Source: CAIWHR01 sp963734085
Lineage (GTDB): Bacteria; Pseudomonadota; Gammaproteobacteria; Burkholderiales; Casimicrobiaceae
Assembly: GCA_963734085.1 (NCBI GenBank)
Contig: CAVTFT010000017.1
Coordinates: 186,001 to 250,000 of the forward strand
DNA: 64,000 nucleotides
Direction of reading: 5' to 3'
Shown here: positions 35,758-43,604 of the stretch, in pieces
Numbering within the stretch: the first letter of the stretch is position 1
Layout: each line of letters starts with the position of its first letter
Notes under the pieces: generated by a model
Database searches by the model: none
Told to the model about the DNA's origin: nothing
Seen by the model: only the letters and a program-made list of their open reading frames with translations
Position numbers and translations under genes: made by a program

Positions 35758-36276
35758 ATGAACGCGCCGAACCTCGTTTCGGCGGCCGCCACGGCGGTCG
35801 TCTGCGAGGTGATGACGGTGGCGACCCGCGCCGACGCGCAGTCGCTGCTCGCGGGCTTCCTCGGCGCCGACGCGCACTACCTCGTATCGAGTCTCGCCTA
35901 TGGCGATGGCGGCGCGCAGGCACTTTCGCGCGCGCTCGACCTTTTTCTCGTACGGCCCGAGTTGGGCTTCGTCTGGCTCGCCGTTGCGAGCAACGCCGAC
36001 AGGCGCATCGCGGTGGGCGCCTGCGTCGTCTGTTATGCGATCTCGACGTCGCGCGGTGCGCTCGTCGCCAAGCTCGACGACGTGACGATCCGCGACGGTT
36101 GGCAGGGCCGCGGCGTCGGCAGCGCGATGCTCTCGGCGCTCGCCTCGCACCTTCGTGCGCGCGGCATCACGCGCATCGACACCGCGTGCCACCGTGCCAA
36201 CGGGGGCGCGTGGCGCTTCTACGAGCGACTCGGATTCAAGCCGCTCGATGAAGAGCGGATCGCGCTCCTGATATGA
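35758..36276 (+). CDS. GNAT-family N-acetyltransferase
   Basis: 172 aa from the ATG at 35758 (MNAPNLVSAAATAVV). ATGs at 35743 and 35752 and a GTG at 35713 are in frame, but 35758 overlaps the stop of a micro-ORF (35729-35761) and is preferred. The acetyl-CoA motif IRDGWQGRGVGSAMLSALA and the C-terminal HRANGGAWRFYERLGFKP are clear. The substrate is unknown. Its stop overlaps the start of a translated repeat that leads into ispD. Confidence 0.82.
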   Translation: MNAPNLVSAAATAVVCEVMTVATRADAQSLLAGFLGADAHYLVSSLAYGDGGAQALSRALDLFLVRPELGFVWLAVASNADRRIAVGACVVCYAISTSRGALVAKLDDVTIRDGWQGRGVGSAMLSALASHLRARGITRIDTACHRANGGAWRFYERLGFKPLDEERIALLI

Positions 36277-36380
36277 GCGCCGCCGGGCCGCCCGAGACCG
36301 CGCAACTGCAGTCTGCCTCGGGGGGCAGCGCAGCGGCCGATTTGGCCAATGAGGCCGCAAGCGTGGGGACACACGCATGA
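36273..36380 (+). repeat. Translated repeat unit A (MSAAGPP type) bridging GNAT and ispD
   Basis: A 35-codon frame opens on the GNAT stop (ATGA) and ends on the ispD start (ATGA). It reads MSAAGPPETAQLQSASGGSA..., then ASVGTHA, a longer cousin of units B and C with about 15 extra bases. The 3' end GTGGGG-ACACACGC-ATG places a Shine-Dalgarno-like G-run before ispD. No other ribosome-binding site for ispD is visible. Confidence 0.75.
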
Positions 36381-37102
36381 GGGATGGTGGACGCCTGCTC
36401 GCGCTCGTTCCGGCTGCCGGCGGCGGCAGCCGCTTCGGGGGCACCGCGCCCAAACAATACGCCGAACTGGCGGGCCGACCACTTCTCGCCCGCACGCTCG
36501 ACCGGCTGGTTGCCGCGCTCGCGCCGGTCGCGATCGTCGTCGCGCTTGCGCCAGATGACGCGTTCTACGATACGCTGATCGGCGCGCGGCCCGATGTCGA
36601 AGCCTTGCGCTGCGGCGGCGAAACGCGCGCCGAAACCGTCGCCAACGGACTTGCGGTACTGGCAAGTCGCTGCCGCGACGACGACTGGATCCTCGTCCAC
36701 GACGCGGCGCGGCCGTGCGTACCGCTCGAAGCCGTCCTGCGACTCGTAGCCGAGCTTTCGCACGAAGAAACAGGGGGCCTGCTGGCGATCCCGGTCGCCG
36801 ACACGCTGAAGCGCGACGACGCGACAACGGCTGCGCGCGTGCTACGTACCGAGGACCGGGCGGGGTTGTGGCAGGCGCAGACGCCGCAGATGTTCCGCTA
36901 CGGCGTACTGCGTGCCGCCTTTGCGCTGCCGGGAGCGCTTGCCGCAACCGACGAAGCACAGGCCGTCGAAGCGCTCGCGATCACCGGCGTGTGCGCGCCG
37001 CCGCGGCTCGTGACCGGCAGCGCGCAGAACGTCAAGGTCACGTATCCGGCCGACCTCGCGCTCGCGACGGCGGTTCTGGCATTGCAGGAAGCCATCGCGT
37101 GA
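36377..37102 (+). CDS. ispD: 2-C-methyl-D-erythritol 4-phosphate cytidylyltransferase
   Basis: 241 aa. IspD couples CTP to methylerythritol phosphate in the non-mevalonate isoprenoid pathway. The nucleotide-binding opening LVPAAGGGSRFGGTAPKQYA, VHDAARPCV near 111 and the C-terminal NVKVTYPADLALA are typical. It is flanked on both sides by MSAAGPP-type translated repeats. Its stop overlaps a GTG that begins the next repeat (GTGA). Confidence 0.95.
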   Translation: MRDGGRLLALVPAAGGGSRFGGTAPKQYAELAGRPLLARTLDRLVAALAPVAIVVALAPDDAFYDTLIGARPDVEALRCGGETRAETVANGLAVLASRCRDDDWILVHDAARPCVPLEAVLRLVAELSHEETGGLLAIPVADTLKRDDATTAARVLRTEDRAGLWQAQTPQMFRYGVLRAAFALPGALAATDEAQAVEALAITGVCAPPRLVTGSAQNVKVTYPADLALATAVLALQEAIA

Positions 37103-37185
37103 GCGCCGCCGGGCCGCCCCAAGGCGCGAATCACTCCCCCTCGGGGGCCAGCGCAGCGGCGACAGCCGCAAACGTGGGGGCACAC
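37099..37185 (+). repeat. MSAAGPP repeat unit B
   Basis: 87 bases, exactly 29 codons, tandem with unit C. It contains the self-complementary CCCCCTCGGGGG and ends GTGGGGGCACAC directly before the ATG that opens unit C. Confidence 0.85.
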
Positions 37186-37287
37186 ATGAGCGCCGCCGGG
37201 CCGCCCCAAGGCGCGAATCACTCCCCCTCGGGGGGCAGCGCAGCGGCGACAGCCGCAAGCGTGGGGGCACACCAATGGCGACAATGA
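37099..37287 (+). CDS. 62-codon frame made of two MSAAGPP repeat units, overlapping ispF
   Basis: GTG at 37099 overlaps the ispD stop. The frame reads two near-identical 29-residue units (MSAAGPPQGANHSPSG(A/G)S..., each ending VGAH) and then QWRQ, with its stop 13 bases inside ispF. It is likely translated by reinitiation after ispD and may deliver ribosomes to ispF. No function for the peptide itself is claimed; it is low complexity and Ala/Gly/Pro-rich. Confidence 0.5.
   Translation: MSAAGPPQGANHSPSGASAAATAANVGAHMSAAGPPQGANHSPSGGSAAATAASVGAHQWRQ
37186..37272 (+). repeat. MSAAGPP repeat unit C
   Basis: 87 bases, differing from unit B at only a few positions (GGGGGGCAGC for GGGGGCCAGC, GCAAGCGTG for GCAAACGTG, ATG for GTG at the start). 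Its GTGGGGGCACAC end lies two bases before the ispF ATG, giving a G-run seven bases from the start. Confidence 0.85.
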
Positions 37288-37763
37288 CATTTCGCATCGG
37301 CAACGGCTTCGACGTCCACGCGCTCGACGCGGGACGCAAGCTCGTCCTCGGCGGCGTGCCGATTCCACATGACCGCGGCCTCGCGGGCCATTCCGACGCC
37401 GATGTGCTGCTGCACGCGATCGCCGATGCGATCCTGGGCGCGCTCGCACTGGGCGATCTCGGTGCGCACTTTCCCGACAGCGATTCGCGCTGGAAGGACG
37501 CCGACAGCCGGATGCTGTTGCGTCACGTCGCGGGCCTGATGAAACGAGAAGGTTGGCGGATCGAAAACGTCGACACGACCGTAATCGCGCAGGCGCCAAA
37601 GCTTGCTCCGCACGTGTCGACGATGCGCGCCAACATTGCGGCCGACCTCGCGTGCGAGATCGAGCAGGTCAGCGTCAAGGCGACCACGACCGAGCGGCTC
37701 GGGTTCGCGGGGCGCGGCGAGGGCATCGCTGCGCTGTCGACGGTGCTGCTCGTACGCGACTGA
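37275..37763 (+). CDS. ispF: 2-C-methyl-D-erythritol 2,4-cyclodiphosphate synthase
   Basis: 162 aa, normal length. IspF cyclises the CDP-ME phosphate product downstream of IspD. The zinc-binding opening RIGNGFDVHALDAGRKLVLG (D and H ligands), GHSDADVLLHAIADAILGAL and the C-terminal VKATTTERLGFAGRGEGIAA are all present. The ispD-ispF order is standard, but the junction is filled by the translated repeats. Confidence 0.95.
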   Translation: MATMTFRIGNGFDVHALDAGRKLVLGGVPIPHDRGLAGHSDADVLLHAIADAILGALALGDLGAHFPDSDSRWKDADSRMLLRHVAGLMKREGWRIENVDTTVIAQAPKLAPHVSTMRANIAADLACEIEQVSVKATTTERLGFAGRGEGIAALSTVLLVRD

Positions 37764-37873
37764 CGGCCCGTTTGCCGGACGCCGGCCGATGCCGTCGCGT
37801 TGCTTCCCGACACGCGCAAGAGCTCATTCGCCAGGCTCATCAGCCCGCACTCATGTCGTAGGGCTTCCGTTCG

Positions 37874-39190
37874 TTACCGTGTGATCGGAAACCGCGCCCG
37901 CGCGATCGTGCCGCCGCCGTCGCGCGCGATGAGGTCGAACGTTCCGCCGTGCATCCGCGCGATGCGGTCGACGATCGCGAGGCCAAGCCCCGCGCCGGCG
38001 GCGCCGTTTGCATTGGTGCGCGCCGCCGACGCTCGCGTGAACGGCTGCTTCATCCGCTCGACCTCATCGGGCGCGATGCCGGGACCGCGGTCGGCGACGT
38101 CCAGTACGACGCGATGATCCGCGAGTGACGTCGAAACCTCGACCGGCGGCCCGCCGTAGGCGAGCGCGTTGTCGATCAGGTTGGCGACGAGGCGCGAAAG
38201 CGCCGTCGGACGCAGCGCGATGGGCGGCACCGCTCCCGGCGTGAAACGCACTGCGGCTCCGTTGCGTGCATAACGTTCGACACACGCACGGACGATTTCA
38301 TTGGGATCGTGCGGCTCGAGCGTCGCTTCGTGATCGCTCCGCGCGAAATCGAGGAACTGACCGATGATCCTGTCCATTTCCTCGATGTCGTCGACCATGC
38401 CCGCGCGCATCGCCTTGTCGTGCGAGCCCATTTCGAGCCCGAGCCTCAGCCGCGCGAGCGGCGTGCGCAGGTCATGCGAGACGCCGGCCAGCAGCAGCGC
38501 GCGGTCCTCTTCGAGCTGGTGCAGGCTCGCCGTCATCCGATTGAAGCCGCGATTGAGGTTGGCGATCTCGGAGGGCCCGTGCTCGGGGAGCGGCGGCGGC
38601 GTCTCGCCGCGTCCGACGCGTTCGGCGGCGGCGGCCAACTCCCTGAGCGGCCGGGCGAGATAACGCGCGAACAGGAATGCCGCGGCGAGCAGTACCGCGG
38701 CGAGCGAAAGGCTCCAGATGACCGCGCGCGAGGGCTCTTCCTCTGCCGGGCCATGCGGCGTGAGCGGAAATCCGATCCAGTAGCCCGCGTCCCCGGCGTC
38801 GACGCGGATGAACAGCAATCCACGTCCCGGCGCGGCGCGCACCTGGGTTCCAGGGCCCAAGCGGTCGCGCAGTTGCGCTTCGAGCTCCTGCATTGCCGGC
38901 AGGACCGGCGCGCCGGCGCCAAGCAACGGCCGCTCGCGCTCCGGAATGATCCGCACGCCGTACTCGCGGCCGATCCGGGCGACCGTCTCGCGACGCTCGT
39001 TGGCGTCCGAGGACTCGAGTGCCGCGCGTACCGCCTGCAGCTGGACGATCTTGGTGTCGCTGAACGCGCGGGCGAGGAGCGTCGCCCGGTCGTGGCGGAA
39101 GAACAGGATCGTCGCCGCGAGCGCGATCGCGACGACGGCGAGGAGCAGCAGCGCGAGACGCCAGAACAGCGAGCGTGGAATCAGCGTCAC
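37874..39190 (-). CDS. envZ: Sensor histidine kinase EnvZ-like
   Basis: 438 aa. Membrane helices near 9-31 and 157-177 flank a periplasmic loop; a HAMP domain (ARYLARPLRELAAAAERV) leads to the HisKA motif with His239 in SHDLRTPLARLRLGLEMG. ATPase motifs NLIDNALAYGG, DRGPGIAP and GAGLGLAIVDRI follow. It is the kinase partner of the regulator encoded just upstream. The start lies 41 bases from the regulator's stop. Confidence 0.92.
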   Translation of the reverse strand: MTLIPRSLFWRLALLLLAVVAIALAATILFFRHDRATLLARAFSDTKIVQLQAVRAALESSDANERRETVARIGREYGVRIIPERERPLLGAGAPVLPAMQELEAQLRDRLGPGTQVRAAPGRGLLFIRVDAGDAGYWIGFPLTPHGPAEEEPSRAVIWSLSLAAVLLAAAFLFARYLARPLRELAAAAERVGRGETPPPLPEHGPSEIANLNRGFNRMTASLHQLEEDRALLLAGVSHDLRTPLARLRLGLEMGSHDKAMRAGMVDDIEEMDRIIGQFLDFARSDHEATLEPHDPNEIVRACVERYARNGAAVRFTPGAVPPIALRPTALSRLVANLIDNALAYGGPPVEVSTSLADHRVVLDVADRGPGIAPDEVERMKQPFTRASAARTNANGAAGAGLGLAIVDRIARMHGGTFDLIARDGGGTIARARFPITR

Positions 39191-39231
39191 GTTCGGTTTC
39201 TATGGGTGACCGGTCGAGCGACCGCGTCGCA

Positions 39232-39987
39232 TCAGGGCGCCTCTCCGGCGGCCGATGTCTCGCCGGCCTCGTCGCCCGGGACGTAGACGTAGCCGAAGCC
39301 CCAGACCGTCTGGATGTAACGCGGGTTGGCGGGATCGGGCTCGACCAGCTTGCGCAGGCGCGACACCTGCACGTCGATCGCGCGATCGAACACGTCGTGA
39401 TCGCGGCCGCGCGCGAGGAGCATCAGCTTTTCGCGGGCGAGCGGCTGCCGCGGGTGCTGCGCGAACACCTTGACGAGCGAGAATTCGCCGGTCGTGAGAT
39501 GGACGGTGTCCTTGCCGTCGGAGAGCGTGCGCGCGGCGAGATCGAGGACGAAGCGTCCGAACACGGCCTTGCCGGCGGATGCCGGCGCGCCCGGCGCGAG
39601 ACGTTCGGTTTGCCGCCGCAGCACGGCGTGGATGCGGGCGACCAGCTCGCGCGGATTGAACGGCTTGGCGAGATAATCGTCGGCGCCCATCTCGAGACCG
39701 ACGATGCGGTCGACGTCCTCGCCCTTCGCCGTCAGCATGATGATCGGCACGTTTTCTCCGGCCCCGCGCAGGCGCCGGCAGGCGGCGAGACCGTCTTCGC
39801 CCGGCAGCATGAGGTCCAGCACGACCAGATGTGGCGGGTCGCGCTGCAGTTTTTTGTCGAGGTCGCGCGTGTCGGGGAGTGTTGCGACCTGGAACCCCTG
39901 CTCGGTCAGGTAGCGCGAAAGAAGGTCGCGCAGGCGTACGTCATCGTCGACGACGAGAATGCGGGGCGGGGCATTCTTGGCGGCCAT
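39232..39987 (-). CDS. ompR: OmpR-family response regulator
   Basis: 251 aa. The receiver domain has Asp58 in LVVLDLMLPGEDG, the acidic pair is at 14-16 in VVDDDVRLRDLL, and the Lys is in YLAKPFNPRELVARI. The C-terminal winged helix (TTGEFSLVKVFAQHPRQPLA; VQVSRLRKLVEPDPANPRYI) is of OmpR type. It is transcribed away from a Spy/CpxP-like gene, with a tandem GTAAC site between them, an arrangement like cpxRA-cpxP in enterobacteria. Confidence 0.92.
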   Translation of the reverse strand: MAAKNAPPRILVVDDDVRLRDLLSRYLTEQGFQVATLPDTRDLDKKLQRDPPHLVVLDLMLPGEDGLAACRRLRGAGENVPIIMLTAKGEDVDRIVGLEMGADDYLAKPFNPRELVARIHAVLRRQTERLAPGAPASAGKAVFGRFVLDLAARTLSDGKDTVHLTTGEFSLVKVFAQHPRQPLAREKLMLLARGRDHDVFDRAIDVQVSRLRKLVEPDPANPRYIQTVWGFGYVYVPGDEAGETSAAGEAP

Positions 39988-40028
39988 GTGGCATTAGACG
40001 GTGGCGGGAACCGGCAATGGGCCAGCGT

Positions 40029-40045
40029 TTGTAACCGATTGTAAC
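40029..40045. promoter_or_regulatory. Tandem TTGTAAC direct repeat, likely response-regulator binding site
   Basis: TTGTAACCGATTGTAAC: two identical heptamers with a 10-base period, i.e. GTAAC-N5-GTAAC. This is the geometry of OmpR/CpxR-type sites (CpxR: GTAAA-N5-GTAAA). It lies 42 bases before ompR and 142 bases before the Spy-like gene, where it could serve both promoters. Confidence 0.6.
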
Positions 40046-40186
40046 GCGGGACCATGGGCGCAACGTCCGGTTGCAATCGGAGCCGGCGCGCGGCGGAACG
40101 CCGAGCGACAATCGTGTCCAACGAACGGAAGGCTCGCGGCATACGCGGCACCCCCGTTCGATCACTTGATGAGGAAAGGAAACACC

Positions 40187-40735
40187 ATGCTCGGCAACTC
40201 GTCCCGATCCAAAAGTTTCAGTCCGCGTCGCGCCATCGCCGCGACGGCCGCAGCGCTCGCATTCGCGTTCGCCGGCGCTGCGTCCGCCCAACCGTCCGCA
40301 GGGCCCGGCGGGCCGGGAGGTCATCACGGCCCCATGGGAGGCGGCGATGAGATGTTCGGTCCGCTGATCGCCCACGCGAAGGCGAACCTCAATCTCAACA
40401 CGGCGCAGCAGACGATGTTCGACGCGGCGGTCGCGCAATCGAAGGCCGCCCACGAACAGGGCCGCGCGCTGATGCAGAAGGTGAAGGACGCGATGACGGC
40501 GGAGCTTGCCAAGACCGAACCGGATCTGGCGGCCATCGCCGCGGCGGCTGACGATGCACACGCGCAGGGTCAGGCGTTGCGCAAGCAGGTCAGAACGCAG
40601 TGGTTGAACCTGTATGCGACGTTCTCGACCGACCAGAAGGCAGTCATCCGCGACATGCTGCAAAAGCGGATGGCGCGGATGGAATCGTTCCGCCAGAAGA
40701 TGCGCGAGCACTTCCAGGGCGGGACCGCCGGCTAG
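40187..40735 (+). CDS. Spy/CpxP-like periplasmic protein
   Basis: 182 aa; GAGGAAAGGA precedes the ATG, and the signal peptide ends near GAASAQPS. A His/Gly/Pro-rich linker (GGPGGHHGPMGGG) is followed by a helical domain with LNLNTAQQTMFDAAVAQSK and FSTDQKAVIRDMLQKRM, degenerate LTxxQ motifs at the two expected places. Spy proteins are ATP-independent chaperones induced by envelope stress. The His-rich segment might bind metal. It is divergent from ompR-envZ and followed by a strong terminator. Confidence 0.85.
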   Translation: MLGNSSRSKSFSPRRAIAATAAALAFAFAGAASAQPSAGPGGPGGHHGPMGGGDEMFGPLIAHAKANLNLNTAQQTMFDAAVAQSKAAHEQGRALMQKVKDAMTAELAKTEPDLAAIAAAADDAHAQGQALRKQVRTQWLNLYATFSTDQKAVIRDMLQKRMARMESFRQKMREHFQGGTAG

Positions 40736-40812
40736 AGGCGCACCACTCCTTCCCCTCGTCGGTCTCCGCGCGCCGGCTCTCCGGGCCGGTGTTGCGGTCC
40801 GCAAACCGACAT

Positions 40813-40839
40813 GCCCGGCCGTCGTGCCGGGCTTTTTTT
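40813..40839 (+). terminator. Rho-independent terminator
   Basis: GCCCGGC (40813-40819), a six-base loop, and GCCGGGC (40826-40832) are followed by seven T. It ends the Spy-like transcript 78 bases after the stop codon. Confidence 0.9.
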
Positions 40840-41014
40840 GGGCGATCGCCAGCTGACCGCGTTGGCGGCAGGGAGATATCGGCGAGCGACAAACGGCTGC
40901 CCACGTTGCTGTGTCGCGCCGGTGCAGCAGCAAACGCGTATCCCCGCTTCCGCGGCAAGCGCGACACGGATAGAATTTCCGTCGCCCGGCGGACAGGCGC
41001 AAATCCCGCTCGGG

Positions 41015-41020
41015 TATAGT
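41015..41020 (+). promoter_or_regulatory. Candidate -10 for the membrane protein gene
   Basis: TATAGT lies 35 bases before the start. A weak GACA-containing -35 candidate (CGGACA, 40990-40995) is 19 bases upstream of it. Confidence 0.3.
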
Positions 41021-41054
41021 TCGCCGGGGTAACAAAAATCAGGAGGAGCGAATC

Positions 41055-41615
41055 GTGAAGATGCTGCGGCATTATTTCATCGGCAACAGCCTGGACGAGC
41101 TGGAAGTCCTGGAAGAGCAACTGGAGGCCGCAGGCATTGCCACGCCGCAGATCCACGTGCTGAGTCGCGACGAGGCGGAGGTGCATCAACACCGGCATCT
41201 CCACGAGGTCGAGTCCTTCATGAAGACCGATGTCGTGCACTCGACGATCCGGGGCGCCGTAGTCGGGATCTGCGCTGCCGCGCTGGTCCTTGCCGTCGCC
41301 TATTTTGCCGGCTGGACGGAATCCGCCGCCGGTTGGATACCGTTCATCTTCCTCGCCGTCATCGTGCTCGGCTTTTGCACGTGGGAGGGTGGTTTCCTCG
41401 GCATCCAGAAACCCAACCACAACTTCATCCGCTTCGAAAAGGCGCTGAAGGAGGGCAAGCACATCTTCTTCGTCGATCTCGCGCCGGAGCAGGAGGCGGT
41501 GCTGGAAAAGCTCCTGCGCGCTCACCCGCAGGTGGAGCTGGCGGGCACCGGATCATCGACGCGGCATTGGCTGATCGCCCTGCAGGGCAATTCGCGGATG
41601 ATCCGTCATTCGTGA
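41055..41615 (+). CDS. Conserved two-helix membrane protein, function unknown
   Basis: 186 aa from GTG, with a perfect AGGAGGAG six bases upstream. A soluble N-terminal alpha/beta part (HYFIGNSLDELEVLEEQLEA; PQIHVLSRDEAEVHQH) is followed by two helices (GAVVGICAAALVLAVAYFAG and WIPFIFLAVIVLGFC) and a C-terminal alpha/beta part. Both soluble parts resemble ferredoxin-like folds. Homologues in gammaproteobacteria carry misleading names such as 'NAD/FAD-utilising enzyme'. It stands alone next to the oxidase operon, convergent with it. Confidence 0.65.
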   Translation: MKMLRHYFIGNSLDELEVLEEQLEAAGIATPQIHVLSRDEAEVHQHRHLHEVESFMKTDVVHSTIRGAVVGICAAALVLAVAYFAGWTESAAGWIPFIFLAVIVLGFCTWEGGFLGIQKPNHNFIRFEKALKEGKHIFFVDLAPEQEAVLEKLLRAHPQVELAGTGSSTRHWLIALQGNSRMIRHS

Positions 41616-41755
41616 AGCGGACGATCGTACCGGCTTGGCGACGCGCCCCTCGACCGGGCTCGCGACGCTGACCCGTTGTTCGCGGGGGACCACGCAGGTG
41701 CGATAACCGCCGCCGCCGGCGGTCCGGGAGGAGCGACGGGCCCGAACCATTACGC

Positions 41756-42181
41756 CTAGTGGCTTTTTGCTGGCGCCTCGTGAGCTGCCGGCGCCGTTGC
41801 GTTCGGCCCGAAGAAGATGCCGCGGGTGAGGAACGTGTAGTCGGCTTCGAGCGCCCCGATTCCCAATAGCACCAGCAGCAGCAGCGGCGGCACCAGGATC
41901 GCGTACATCAGGGCCAGCCGTTCCCACAGCATGTGCATGAAGACGGCGACGATCAGCCCGGCCTTCAGCAACATGAACGTGAGGATCAGGAACCAGCGCA
42001 GGTAGCCCTGGAAGTGGAAGTAGTCGACCAGATACGAGGCGGTGGAAAGAACGAACAGCAACCCCCAGATCTTGAAGTAGATTCCGAGCGGATGCTGTTG
42101 TCCGACCTCGTGATGTTGCGCGCCCTCCGCGACGTGGGGGTGGCCCGCGGCCGGATGTTCCTGAACCTCTGCGTGTGGCAT
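41756..42181 (-). CDS. Cytochrome c oxidase subunit IV-type protein
   Basis: 141 aa. A His-rich N-terminus (GHPHVAEGAQHHEVGQQH) precedes three membrane helices (IWGLLFVLSTASYLVDYF; WFLILTFMLLKAGLIVAVF; ALMYAILVPPLLLLVLLG), matching the small prokaryotic caa3-type subunit IV. It is the last gene of the oxidase operon, seven bases after subunit III. Confidence 0.85.
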   Translation of the reverse strand: MPHAEVQEHPAAGHPHVAEGAQHHEVGQQHPLGIYFKIWGLLFVLSTASYLVDYFHFQGYLRWFLILTFMLLKAGLIVAVFMHMLWERLALMYAILVPPLLLLVLLGIGALEADYTFLTRGIFFGPNATAPAAHEAPAKSH

Positions 42182-42188
42182 GGCTTCC

Positions 42189-42914
42189 CTACCAGAGATA
42201 GAAGACTGCGAAGATGAATACCCACACCAGATCGACGAAGTGCCAGTAGAGGCCCATGGTCTCGACGATCTCGTAGTTCCCTTTCCTGCCCGTCAGGAAT
42301 CCCGGTCGCTGGCGATCCAGGTCGCCGCGGAGCACCTTGATCGCGACGATGATGAGGAAGATCACGCCGATCGACACGTGCGTGCCGTGGAAGCCCGTGA
42401 TCATGAAAAAGCTCGAGCCGAACTGCGCGGCGCCCATCGGGTTGCCCCAGGGACGCACGCCTTCCTCGAAGATCAGCTTGGTCCACTCGAAGGCCTGCAT
42501 GCCGACGAATGTGGCGCCCAATGCGGCAGTTGCCAGCAGCAGCCAGAAGGTCACGACGCGATTCTTGCGGTAGCCGTAGTTGACGGCCAGCGCCATCGTT
42601 CCGCTGCTGCTGATCAGGATGAACGTCATGATCGCGATCAGCAGAAGCGGAACGTCGTGACCGCCGATCCTGAGCGAGAAGACCTCGCTGGGATTGGGCC
42701 AGGGGACGGTGGTGGAGATGCGCACCGTCATGTACGAGATCAGGAACGAGCTAAAGATGAACGTGTCGCTCAGGAGGAAGATCCACATCATCGCCTTCCC
42801 CCACGGGACGTTCTTGAACGCCCGCTGATCCGACGACCAGTCGGCGACGATGCCTTCCAGGCCCTCAGGCAGCGGGAGAGTCCCTCCCGCACTACTCGGC
42901 GCAGGTTGCGTCAT
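42189..42914 (-). CDS. ctaE: Cytochrome c oxidase subunit III
   Basis: 241 aa with the seven-helix pattern of subunit III. Helix III has SSSGTMALAVNYGYRKNRVV, and GFHGTHVSIGVIFLIIVAIK and GLYWHFVDLVWVFIFAVFYL are the characteristic C-terminal segments. The glutamate-containing helix (QAFEWTKLI) is present. It follows a second subunit III-like gene after 15 bases. Confidence 0.9.
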   Translation of the reverse strand: MTQPAPSSAGGTLPLPEGLEGIVADWSSDQRAFKNVPWGKAMMWIFLLSDTFIFSSFLISYMTVRISTTVPWPNPSEVFSLRIGGHDVPLLLIAIMTFILISSSGTMALAVNYGYRKNRVVTFWLLLATAALGATFVGMQAFEWTKLIFEEGVRPWGNPMGAAQFGSSFFMITGFHGTHVSIGVIFLIIVAIKVLRGDLDRQRPGFLTGRKGNYEIVETMGLYWHFVDLVWVFIFAVFYLW

Positions 42915-42929
42915 GACCCTGGACCCCTC

Positions 42930-43601
42930 TCAAGTGGATAGCAGCAGCGCGAACAGCACCAGCCAGACCAGCAGCAGATAGTGCCAGTACACCGTGCACA
43001 GCTCGACGCTCAGGCGCACCGCACCGACGTCGACGCCGCGCCACACCTTGACGGTGGTCTTCCCCCAGACCCACAGGCCGCCCAGCAGATGCAGGCCGTG
43101 GAGCGCGGTCAGCAGATAAAAGAAGGCGTTGGCCGGATTGCCCGCGGCGAAATAGCCCGAGGCGTTCAGTTGCTGCCATGCCCAGAGCTGTCCGGCGAGG
43201 AACAGGAAGCTCGCCGCGCCGGCAGCGACGAGGCCCGTTCGCACGCCGTCGCGCTGCCCCCATTGGGCCGCCGCGCGCGTCCGTTCCATGGCGAGGCTGC
43301 TCAGAAGCAGCAACGCCGTGTTGAGCCAAAGCACCTTCGGAATTGTCAGCCTCGCCCAGTCCTCGCCCAACCTGCGCATGAAGTAAGCGCTGATCAGCAA
43401 CGCGAACAGCGAGGTCGCAACCCCTAGGAAGACGCCGAGCCCGACCTTTATCGTCGGCAACGACAATCCGCCATCGCCGCCGATGTTGTCGATCGCGCTT
43501 CGCTCGATCCATGGCTTCACGTTGAGCGTCTGCCGAACCAGCCACCAGACGACCATCGCCATGAGCGCGGCCAGGACGAGCAGCGGTGCCATCATGGTCA
43601 T
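42930..43601 (-). CDS. Second cytochrome c oxidase subunit III-like protein
   Basis: 223 aa, a diverged paralogue of the next gene. The end (TALHGLHLLGGLWVWGKT; VELCTVYWHYLLLVWLVLFA) is subunit III-like, but the N-terminus differs and starts with a helix plus a soluble stretch (NVKPWIERSAIDN). It begins three bases after subunit I. Many caa3 operons of betaproteobacteria have this pair; whether both enter one complex is not known to me. Confidence 0.82.
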   Translation of the reverse strand: MTMMAPLLVLAALMAMVVWWLVRQTLNVKPWIERSAIDNIGGDGGLSLPTIKVGLGVFLGVATSLFALLISAYFMRRLGEDWARLTIPKVLWLNTALLLLSSLAMERTRAAAQWGQRDGVRTGLVAAGAASFLFLAGQLWAWQQLNASGYFAAGNPANAFFYLLTALHGLHLLGGLWVWGKTTVKVWRGVDVGAVRLSVELCTVYWHYLLLVWLVLFALLLST

Positions 43602-43604
43602 GGC

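Larger units (their letters stand above)
40736..41054. other. Intergenic region after the Spy-like gene
   Basis: 319 bases with no gene. It holds the terminator at 40813-40839 and, at the right end, the candidate promoter of the next gene. Nothing else stands out. Confidence 0.4.
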
